Assembly: GCA_026214975.1 (NCBI GenBank)
Contig: CM047808.1
Location: 8,644,267 to 8,708,266 of the forward strand
DNA length: 64,000 nucleotides
Direction: 5' to 3'
Source: Gentiana macrophylla
Taxonomy: Eukaryota; Streptophyta; Magnoliopsida; Gentianales; Gentianaceae
Both the position numbers and the translations under genes were made by a program. Positions 23,763 through 32,895 of this stretch are shown in pieces; within the stretch, counting starts at the first letter, position 1, and every line of letters starts with the position of its first letter. A model generated the notes under the pieces. That model worked only from the letters and a program-made list of their open reading frames with translations. It was not told where the DNA came from and made no database searches.

Positions 23763-24550
23763 TCACTTATCAGAAGCCGGATTCAGAGTTTGATCTCTAG
23801 TCAGGTTTAGAAAATCATCGCCGAATTGAGGGGTTCCGGCTTCACCTAGGCTCTCCCCTTTATTAGTGGTCATGTCCTTGAGCTCTCCACCATCACCTCC
23901 AGTTTCGTCATTTATCTCCTCATCCTCAGGAGCTTCTCTCTCCGCCTCCTCCATCATTGAACGCAAATTAACCTCATTGACTGGCGGAGGATTCCATACA
24001 GGCAGATCATCTTTCCTACACTGAACTACAAAATCAGATAACTGCGATTTGGTGTAAGGAAGATCAGGATGATGGACTCGTAAAGATGCATCAAGCTGAG
24101 GTGTAAGTTGCCAATCAAGCAAGGTATCCAAATTGATCACCCCAGCCCCGAAATCTGACCTAAAGCACCGGGCCTCATGAAAGAACCCTTGATCATAGTA
24201 CTGCTCCCGGGCAACCCTCAATTCCTCAAGATGCTTTTGCAGATCTTTATCATCGTCGTTCACCTCTTCCTTGAGGAGATCAATCCTCTTTTGGCTCTCT
24301 ACACACTTAGAGACGGCTCCGTCCCTTTGAACCTCAGCAGACCTCAGCAACTCGCTGACCTCCTGAGCTTTCTTGGCATTGGCCGTGTTATCAATGCAAA
24401 GCTGGGCAAGTTCGGCATGATCGTCGGTGGATTGCGCCAGACCTGCGCCCTCTTTCTCGGCCTTTGCGGCTCGCTTCTTGACCTTTTTAACATCACTTTC
24501 AAGTCATAAATCTGTTGAAGGAGTTCAGTTTGTGCCGCGTCATGCTCATA

Positions 24551-24625
24551 CTGAAAAAGAAAGTGTCAACGCAATGCAAACAACAAAACCAAAGAGAAGC
24601 ACAAACAAAACAAAAAATTACTTAC
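24551..24625 (-). other. intron in antisense gene 2
   Basis: On the minus strand GTGAG|GTAAGTAATTTT at the donor and TTTCTTTTTCAG|TATGAG at the acceptor, 75 bp. Joining keeps the frame (VFVSE then YEHDAAQTELLQQIYD). The pyrimidine tract and consensus donor are good plant splice signals. Confidence 0.7.
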
Positions 24626-25405
24626 CTCACTCACGAAAACTCCAAGTAATCTGATGGCGCTGGGATCATCTCGACGAACCCACAGTTGTGGTTGAAGCCA
24701 CCACATCCTCCTACACACAGCGAGAAATATACCTCGGCCTACAACGTGCTGAGCCTGATCGGGCAGAGTAAATTTCAATTTTTTTAGGGGCAATACGTCG
24801 GCAATTGCAGTAGCCACCTTCCCGGCATCTCTCAACACTAAAGGTTTTTCAGCAAACTTTTTACTCATCCATATAGCAGGGCGGTCTCGAGCACCGACAA
24901 GGCCTCTCTGGACTGGTGGCGGCTTCGGTCGGCAAGAAGCAGTCGATTCCCTCTTGCCCTGAGTAGTTAGTTTATTCGGGCTATCAGTCAGTTCGATCAC
25001 AGTGGCTGAAGGGGGAACCACCTCAGGTATTGGACCTGCAGAAACGGCATCGACAACTTCAAATATGGACACAGCCACGACGCCACACTCACTCACAGTT
25101 TTCTGGCTTTTTCTTGAGGACGGCCACATCTCCCCCGTCGACCTCCTCTTCATCAGCGGCTCCAACGGAGGCTTCACCTTCGCGGCAACCCTCTTCCTTT
25201 TCGGCTTGGGTATCACCGTGGCCGTCGAACCCCCCAGCTCCGTGTTTAAGGATTCATCGAGCAATGCGGCATCAGTAGACAGTGCAGACAAACTCACAGT
25301 ATTAAGCTCCACTTCTGCATTTTTAGCCAAAGAGACTTGATTCGCTTGCCTCCGCTCTCTAATCTTAGCAAGCCGAGAAACCCGATCCTTAATGGCATCG
25401 ACCAT

Positions 25406-25523
25406 CTTGCCCGAAAAGGAAACAGTTTAGTCAGTATCATATCACAAGATAAGAAATAAGGCTACAAATAAATAAGAGCCAAAATATTGAAGAAACCAGA
25501 AGCAAGCGAAGAAAATATATTAC
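25406..25523 (-). other. probable intron in antisense gene 2
   Basis: Minus-strand donor GTAATATATT and acceptor TTTTCGGGCAAG, 118 bp and AT-rich. The acceptor is followed directly by the open frame starting MVDAIKDRVSRL. The joined frame is off by one or two bases in this copy, so the exact border or a later indel is uncertain. Confidence 0.5.
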
Positions 25524-26789
25524 GATGATCAGCATGCATGCGCTTCTTAGGGTTTCCGGAACAGATCTGACATCTGGACGGATAGGTCATAGAGTGATGG
25601 CACTTCGCATACCAATCTTTGTTGGACAACAATTTTAAGGGTTCGACAACAGTAGCCCGGTCAGAGACAGAGCCAAGAATGCCCGCCAAAGCGCTGTAGG
25701 GCTGGCGAGTATCGATTAAAGATCTCCAACTAAACACCCTCTCCTGATTCGCACCATCCCATCCAAGAAGATGGTAAATTTTATCGACCAGCTCCTGCTC
25801 ACAAACCTCAAGTATCTTAGAGACGGTGATCGAGTTCAATCTTTTCGTTGGCCACACTTCAAATTTGGGAAAAGGCCAACCCACGGCGGATTCGACGATC
25901 AAACCACGCTGCTCCCAGTCCCTCACTTTTCCGGGAAGCCAATAAAACAGCCGACACGTATTGACTTAGCCCGGACCAATAAAACAGATTGCGGGTGTCG
26001 TGGAGATCGTTCATCGCAGCCTTCCCAAAAGTATAAAACTAAAAAAAAACTGGAAGAGAGGGCTCGTGTTTCAACATCCGACACAGAACAATGAAGGCCG
26101 AAATTATTTTCACCACCCCCGGGACGAAATCGCAAGGTAGGGCGGCTAGCCTATCCATCACTTCGACGAAGAAAGGATAGAAAGGCGGACGTAGCCCCGC
26201 CACAAAATGATCATAAAATAATATAAGACCGTCCGTCTCTAAACGTTGACCAGCCCGATCAGTATCCATGACAGAATCACTCGACTCTGGGCGCTCCCTT
26301 GCTTGGTTAGAACCAGCGGCCACGCCATCAGGAAAGCTAGTAAAGAGGTAATCCGGGGAAATACTATAACTGGTAAAGGTTCCCAAGGCGGCAAGGCCCT
26401 TCCGGACATCGAGCCATTGGCTTTCGATTTCCTTATCCTTGGCAGTCATCGACTTATCCTCCTCCACGGCCTCGGGGTTGTTAGGTCTGGGAGTCTTATT
26501 CTTTTTTCGTGCCCTCCTCGTCACCGCCTTTGCTAGCCACAACCTTTCATGTGGATCCTCAAGCGCCACATCTTTTAGACCCCTAAGTGTGGTCCTTTCA
26601 GGGGATTTGGTTCTCTCCGTAATTACCCTGTGAACAGTAGCTTTGCGGCGCTCACCTTGTGACGGCTCAGGCCACACCAGAATCATCTCCTCACTGACAT
26701 TGGCCGTCCGGCAATAACTCGCCTCCTCATCACTCCCAGAGGCATAACCGCGGACGTCATCGTTTTCATTATCACCACTCTGAGACATC

Positions 26790-27171
26790 CTGTAAAATGA
26801 AAAGGACGAGGCGGATAAGCCATCACCCAGGACAATTGAAGTCAGGCCAAGATGAGCCACCTCATCTCAACACCCCGTCTTTTCATTTCACATTCAGACA
26901 CATATGATCCCAAAAACCGAGGATAAAGGCACCAAAGAATGCTCGAGACTAGATAATAGCAATACATGGGAAAAAATTAAAGACCACGACGATTAAGACA
27001 GACGATTGAACTCTGGAAAGTCTTAAGAATAAGGATGAAGGCGACAAGAGCATCCATGAATTCAAACCCAGTAAAAACCCAAGACGTACCATATTACCAA
27101 AAGACAGTTAGAGGCACATGCGAAACGAGCCACAAAAGCATGAGAAATAAAAAAAAAAAGAGCAGTCTTAC
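26790..27171 (-). other. 5' UTR intron of antisense gene 2
   Basis: Minus-strand donor TTATCAG|GTAAGACTGCTC at 27171 and acceptor CATTTTACAG at 26790, one base before the ATG at 26788. The intron is 382 bp. It links the TATA box at 27340 to the start codon through a short leader exon. Confidence 0.6.
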
Positions 27172-27339
27172 CTGATAACCGACGGGAAGCACGGAGAAAA
27201 TGGAGAAGAATAGAACAAGCCCTCTAAAACTTTGCTGGAATTCACCTCTCCGGAGGGTTTCCACCAATAAACCACCAATAGACAATTGGCAAAAAAGTTG
27301 AAAATTCAGAAAGTGTTTATGTCAGGAACCCGTCCCCCT

Positions 27340-27346
27340 TTTATAG
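27340..27346 (-). promoter_or_regulatory. TATA box of antisense gene 2
   Basis: Minus strand: TGCCTATAAAAGGGGGACGG. It lies about 170 bp upstream of the leader-exon donor at 27171 and nearly matches the TATA context of antisense gene 1. Confidence 0.7.
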
Positions 27347-27591
27347 GCATGGAGGTACAGATTCGACGGCCGCGATTACAACGATCTGACGGATAGGATC
27401 AAAGGCGGGAATTCCGAGTTTCGAATTTCAAAATCACCATCATTACTGTACATATGACGAAAGGTCCACAGCCAATAAGAGCATGCAGTGGATCACGTCA
27501 GTTGTCGCATCAATTAAGGGTGGGAGAGACCGCCTGAAACAGGCACGTAACCGGCACGTAGGCAATGAGGCCGATTCGAGGCCGCCACTCA

Positions 27592-28180
27592 ACACGGCTA
27601 GGGACCAAAGGTCCTAAAACGCCGAACCCTACGAAGTTGAGGCCATCCGACAAATTTCAACTTCAAATCGGCCAGGGACCAAAGGTCACGAAATGCCAAA
27701 TCCTACAAAGTTGAGGCTATCTGCCCAATTACAACTTCAAAACGGCTAGGGACTAAAGATCCCAAATGAGCCAAATCATACGAAGTTAAGGCGATCCTTC
27801 AAATCATAACTTCAAATCGGCTAGGGATCAAAGATCCAAAAAGAGCCAAATCATACGAAGTTAAGGCGATTCTCCAAATCATAACTTCAAATCGGCTAGG
27901 GATCAAAGATCCTAAATGAGCAAAATCATACGAAGTTAAGGCGATCCACCAAATCATAACTTCAAATCGGCTAGGGATCAAAGATCCCAAATGAGCCAAA
28001 TCATACGAAGTTCAGGCGATCCGCCAAATCATAACTTCAAATTGGCTAGGGATCAAAGATCCCAACTGAGCCAAATCATACGAAGTTAAGGCGATTCGCC
28101 AAATCATAACTTCAAATCGGCTAGGGATCAAAGATCCCAAAATGAGCCAAATCACATGATCAAGGCTATCTGCCCAAAAC
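27592..28180. repeat. 75-bp minisatellite, about eight units
   Basis: The word CGGCTAGGG recurs at 27595, 27669, 27743, 27818, 27893, 27968, 28043 and 28118, a period of 74-75 bp. Each unit holds a small palindrome such as GGGATCAAAGATCCC and the word ATCATACGAAGTTAAGGCGA. It lies in the 3' untranslated part of the Tat element, where such arrays are known in this lineage. Confidence 0.95.
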
Positions 28181-28360
28181 GACTTCAAGCGACTAAACTA
28201 TCTGCCCATTAAATCCGCTTCATAAGGATAGGATGCTCCACTCAAGTATGTGGATGCGCAGAACTCAAAATGATCGCCTCATGCGGTTAACAACAAGCCT
28301 GTAAGCCACCATGTGAAGGGAACTTACTCCCTACCCGACACCTCGAGGTCACAGGTACGG

Positions 28361-28373
28361 AGTAGGGGGCCAT
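28361..28373 (+). promoter_or_regulatory. polypurine tract of the Tat element
   Basis: AGTAGGGGGCCAT directly precedes the 3' LTR start TGATAG. A purine run at this place primes plus-strand DNA synthesis in LTR elements. Confidence 0.7.
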
Positions 28374-28985
28374 TGATAGTCTGGCACCGCCATCCGACCC
28401 GCGGACTCGCATACTGACCCAGAGGAATCCTGCAGGGGCAGACGAACGGGGGGCGGAAGGTGGACATATGGCTAGTCCCAGCGTAAGGCATCTTCATATT
28501 CGCATGACGGGCCTCGAAAGCGAGGCCACGGTGAATAAAATGGATAGGTGTCCAGCTTACCCAAACACAAGAGCGATGGATTCGCCAGAGATCCACTTCC
28601 CCTACATCTGGAGAGCGTGGACCGACGACACAACCAGCCGACTGAGGACATACAACGCAAGCCCATGGATCCGCGCCGCCATCACCTCAGATCGGCCCGA
28701 CCACCACCATGATTTAGTTATCTTTGTGTCCTTAGTTGTAATTATGTTGAACTTAGTCGGTTCCTACCCTATAAATAGGGCTCCATATGTAACTTAAAGA
28801 AAAGAGCGGCTAATTCATAAAAGAAGGCAAAACTCCGCCAAATTCACTGTTGTATTGCACCACCACCACTTTCATCACAAATCACACAGAGCCACCATCT
28901 AACACCGCACTTACAACTCCATTACAGCTAGATATCCACCACTAAAACAACTACTGAACACCGTGATAGTTTTCCGACGCTATCA
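28374..28985 (+). repeat. 3' LTR of the Tat element
   Basis: 612 bp, TGATAG...CTATCA, collinear with the 5' LTR. The TATA region at 28769-28778 and the following 100 bp are almost unchanged; the U3 part differs more. A divergence of roughly ten percent implies an old insertion. Confidence 0.95.
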
Positions 28986-29224
28986 ATAATATTTTTAAAT
29001 TGCGTAAGAAATACGTAGAATTTTTTTTTAATTATTGGGTGTCAGGTGACCCAATTCACCCTTTGTGCCACCGCCCCGGACAGTCTATAATACACCAGGT
29101 ATTATCAGTTAGACACTCCATTCTCAGTGGGTTTGTTTTGATTGATACGCCCAGAACAAGGTCGTCATAGTTTGGTTAGGTCCACTTCTTTCAAAACAAA
29201 AACAAAAAAAACAAAAAACTGGAA
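28986..29224. other. spacer
   Basis: AT-rich; no gene, RNA or transposon end that I can recognise. Confidence 0.5.
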
Positions 29225-30178
29225 TGAAATACTTACACATTTTCATAGAAAATCCATGATACTTGCATTTTTCCATGTAAAATACACGATACTTGAACAT
29301 TACAACATAAAATCCACGATAATTGCACATTTCTACGAAAAATCCACGATACTTGCACATTTCCACATAAAATCCACGATACTTGCACATTTCCATATAA
29401 AATCCACCATACTTGCACATTTCCATAAAAAAAAATCCACGATACTTGCACTTTTCCACGCAAAATACACGATACTTGCACATTACCACCTAAAATCCAC
29501 GATACTTGCATATTTCCACACAGAATATATGATTCTTGCCCAAATCCATTCAAAATCCACTATAATTGCACATTTCCAAAGAAAATCCACCGTACTTGCA
29601 CATTTTCATTGAAAATCCACAATACCTGCATATTGCCATGCAAAATACACGATACTTGCACATTTCCACGCAAAATACATGATACTTCCACATTCCACGT
29701 GAGATCAGTGATACTTGCACATTTTTCCATGCTAAATACACGTACTTGCACATTTCAAGACATGATCCTTCATACTTGAATTTATCCACGCCAAATCCAT
29801 GATACTTGCACATTTCAAGACATGATCCTTCATACTTGAATTTATCCACGCCAAATCCATGATACTTGTACATTTTCATGCTAAATACACGTGCTTGCAC
29901 ATTTCCATACAAGATCCTTTACTTGAGAATTTCCAAGCCAAATACACGATACTTACACATTCCACAGAAAATCCACGATACTTGCACATTTCCATAGAAT
30001 ATCCACCATACTTGCAAAATCCACGATACTTGCCTATTTCCATGCAAAATACATGATACTTGCTTATTCCACACAAAATACACTATACTTACACATTTCC
30101 ATAACAAAAATCCATCATACTTGCATATTTCCGTAGAAAATCCATTATACTTGCATTTTTACATGCAAAATACAAGTT
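29225..30178. repeat. 30-bp minisatellite, about 31 units
   Basis: Consensus words ATCCACGATACTTGCACATT and TCCAYATAAA repeat head to tail with a 30-bp period (for example AATCCACGAT at 29341, 29371 and, as AATCCACCAT, at 29401). Because 30 is a multiple of three, open frames of about 100-156 codons appear on both strands, with ten-residue repeats such as STILAHFHIK. These are by-products of the repeat, not evidence of a gene. Confidence 0.95.
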
Positions 30179-30239
30179 TATATGAAGTGAAGAAAGCGAA
30201 CCGATTAGCAGATATATAATTATCGGGATGCCCTTCATG

Positions 30240-30320
30240 TTTATACTTTCAACTACTCTACCATTTCTATAATTTGTAGTTTTAAGCCCATGATCAAGCT
30301 AAAATCTTTATTGTTTTGCA
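30240..30320 (+). pseudogene. SABATH intron-1 remnant
   Basis: The stretch from TTATACTTTCAACTACTC to TCTTTATTGTTTTGCA matches intron 1 of copy A (32971-33056) and copy C (58600-58656) almost base for base. No exon follows. It marks another lost or truncated copy of the methyltransferase family. Confidence 0.8.
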
Positions 30321-30559
30321 ATAACTTTTCAAAGTGCATCTCGACATATGGCATTATTCTCCAACTTGCTTGTTGGTCAGTCTTACACAAACTTTAAACA
30401 CATTAGTTAACTGTCGTAGTCCTTAAAAGAAAATATACTATTACTTTCCATGCCACAAATAAACTCATCCGGTCAAACAAAATGGCTTGAAATTAAACAT
30501 AATACTACTAATTCTACTATTAAATAAGCTTGACACTAATTACTATGTAACGATATTAA

Positions 30560-32720
30560 GTCTTTTATTATTAAAAAAACACATTTAGTCCTCTGTAAAT
30601 TTTTACTCGGCAAAATGAACGATCTAAATTCTACAAATTTGGTATTCTCACATGCTCAATTGTAAAAGATTTAAGAAACAAAAGATCGTAAGTCTTTTAC
30701 CAATTTTTTCTGTTTTTCGATATTTTTTTCAATGTCATTTTGTAAAATAACATCGAAACAGTCGCATAGTATAACAGTAGATTTGGTCCTGTTCCACTGT
30801 AACTAACAATGGATTTGACATTATTACCCAATTTTTATTTTCACTATCCTGATTTATATATTTAACCTATTTCTTGTTGTTTATTCCCACAACCCCCGGT
30901 TTATAACTTTGTTATTTTATACTATATTTTAGACATATTAATCACTTCTTTAATTTGCGTGGTTCGTCTCTTTGGGACTGTTAAAAAAACGAGATGGAGT
31001 AATTTTTTAGGGTTTATTGTCAAAAAGACAATTTGAACATAGAAATATACGAAAAGGACAATGGAATATTTTCCTGGGTAAAAAGACATATCATTATTCC
31101 ACTGTGATTTATATTCTTTCGTATTCAACTACAAAAACGAATATATCTTTTGATCTAAGTGTCGAAAGATGGTAATTTTTTCATCATATTTTTCCTCTTC
31201 ACGTCCTCTTTATTTAGACATCTCATTTGATATTTTTTCAACGTTATTTTCGAGGACATTTTTGTAAAAAATACATAAGCAGTGGAACATTGAAACATTG
31301 GATTTGAAGACAGTTCCACTGAAGCAAACAGGGGATTTGGGGTTATGAACAGTAGATTTGTCCTTATCACCCAATTTACATTTTCACTCTCCTGATTCAT
31401 ATTTTCCCCATCTTTTTAGTCATTTTAAACCACTCCCCCCTTTTTTTATTTGTCGTAGTTATATTTTCAAAACAATATTTTAATGTGCTTTTCTAAATCT
31501 ACCTTTATTTCTTAAGAGGTGAGAGAGTGAAAATAATATTGCATTAATTATAGGGTTTATTGTCAAAAAGGATAATTTGAACATATAAATATTCAAAGAG
31601 GACAATGTAATATTATTTTGGTTAAGAAAGACATATTCTTATTCCACTGTGATTTATATTATTTCGTATTTAACTACAAAAACGAATATATCTTTTGATC
31701 TGATTGTCGAAAGATGGTAATTCTTTCATAATATTTTTCCTCTTCGCGTCGTCTTTATTTAGACATCTCATTTGATATTTTTTCAACGTTATTTTCGAGG
31801 TCATTTTTTGTAAAAATCACATAAACAATGAAACAGTAAAATATTGGATTTGAGGTCAGTTCCACTGTAGCAAACAGTGGATTTGAGGTTATGAACAATA
31901 GATTTGTCCTTATCACCCAATTTACCTTTCCATTGTCCTGATTCCTATTTTCTCCATTTTTTTGTCCTTTTAAACCACTCTCTCATTATTATATTCAAAG
32001 GGTGTTGTAGTCATTTTAATATTAAAATCAAAGTAAAATTCCTCTTTTAAATCGTGTGTTTTTTTGCAACTGTTACAGTTAAGTGGGAAAGCAAGGAGTA
32101 TTTTTATTTATTAAAGGAAGTTTAAACATTTAGTCCACTGTAAATTTTTATTGGGCAAAAAGAACGATCTAAATTGCACTAATTTGGTACTCTCTCATGC
32201 TCAATTGCAAAAAATAGACGTATATTTTGATTTAAGAATCAAAGGATCGTAAGTCTTTCTCCAATTTTTTTCTTTTTTTGTCCTCTATATATTCTGACAT
32301 CCCATTTGATATTTTTTTCGATATTTTTTTCAATGTCATTTTGTAAAATAACATCGAAACAGCGGCATAGTATAAGAGTGGATTTGGGCATGTTCCACTG
32401 TAACTAACAGTTGATTTGTCCTTATTATCCAATTTTTATTTTCACTGTCATGATTCATATTTTTAATCTCTTTCTTGTCGTTTATTCCCAATCCCCATTT
32501 ATAACTTTGTTATTTTATACTATATTTTAGACACTTTAATCACTTGTTTAATCCGAGTGGTTCGTCTCTTTGCGACTGTTAAAGAAAACAGAGATGGAGT
32601 AATTTTTTATTTGTCGTAGTTACGTTTTCAAAGCAATATTTAATATGCTTTTCTAAATTTACCTTTATTTCTTAAGAGGTGGGAGAGTGAAAGGGTGTTG
32701 TTGTCATTTAACATTAAAGT
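30560..32720. repeat. duplicated AT-rich non-coding segments
   Basis: The block at 31010-31440 recurs at 31552-31990 (shared words AGGGTTTATTGTCAAAAAG and CATCTCATTTGATATTTT). The block at 30570-31000 recurs at 32120-32620 (shared AAATAACATCGAAACAG and TATACTATATTTTAGACA). The layout is outer pair plus inner pair. No coding frame is seen. They may be eroded copies of an unclassified repeat. Confidence 0.75.
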
Positions 32721-32832
32721 CAAAGTAAAATTCCTCTCTTACATTGTGTGTTTTTTACAACTGTTACAGTTAAATGGGAAATGAAGGAGTATTTTTATTT
32801 ATTAAAAGGAAGTTAAAACACATTGGAATTAG

Positions 32833-32839
32833 TATAAAT
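32833..32839 (+). promoter_or_regulatory. TATA box of SABATH copy A
   Basis: TATAAAT within GTATAAATGAAGGCGCACTC, 57 bp before the ATG at 32896. The same TATA and leader occur at copies B (43244), C (56959) and remnant D (55464). Confidence 0.8.
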
Positions 32840-32895
32840 GAAGGCGCACTCCACATCTTCTCTGCATAACTTTACAGCATACATAACAAATAAGG

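Larger units (their letters stand above)
23763..26788 (-). pseudogene. antisense gene 2 of the Tat element, intron-containing, gypsy-type transposon protein
   Basis: The minus-strand ATG at 26788 starts MSQSGDNENDDVRG. The first exon carries LRPPFYPFFVEVMDRLAALP and later FEVWPTKRLNSITVSKILE, resembling the domain called putative gypsy-type transposon (Pfam Transposase_28 type). The second part (25405-24626) is basic and proline-rich. The third (24550-23763) is rich in K, E and A, with a predicted coiled coil (RIDLLKEEVNDDDKDLQKHL) and an acidic tail. Intron-like gaps with GT...AG borders lie at 25406-25523 and 24551-24625; the latter is phase 0. A homopolymer at 26040-26048 and other indels break the frame. 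The function is unknown. Confidence 0.65.
10747..28985 (+). mobile_element. Ty3/gypsy LTR retrotransposon, Tat lineage, 18.2 kb
   Basis: Two LTRs of 611 and 612 bp, about 90 percent identical by eye, share the inverted ends TGATAG...CTATCA and enclose a 17-kb internal region. The sense strand carries gag, protease, RT, RNase H, a second RNase H and integrase; the extra RNase H is a Tat-lineage trait. Beyond pol are antisense genes and a 75-bp minisatellite, also features described for Tat elements such as Retand and Grande. It is interrupted by a solo LTR and a hAT MITE and has many nonsense mutations. Flanking 5-bp sequences (TATAT and ATAAT) do not form a clean duplication. Confidence 0.9.

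Noticed and set aside
10742..28990. Target site duplication of the Tat element
   Set aside because: The flanks TATAT and ATAAT differ at three of five positions, so I do not claim a duplication.
29142..29912. Open frames of 100-156 codons on both strands with ten-residue repeats
   Set aside because: They follow from a 30-bp tandem repeat without stops; several frames on both strands are open at once, which is not expected for a gene.
29225..30178. CRISPR-like regular repeat
   Set aside because: Units are head to tail without unique spacers and the context is a plant chromosome.
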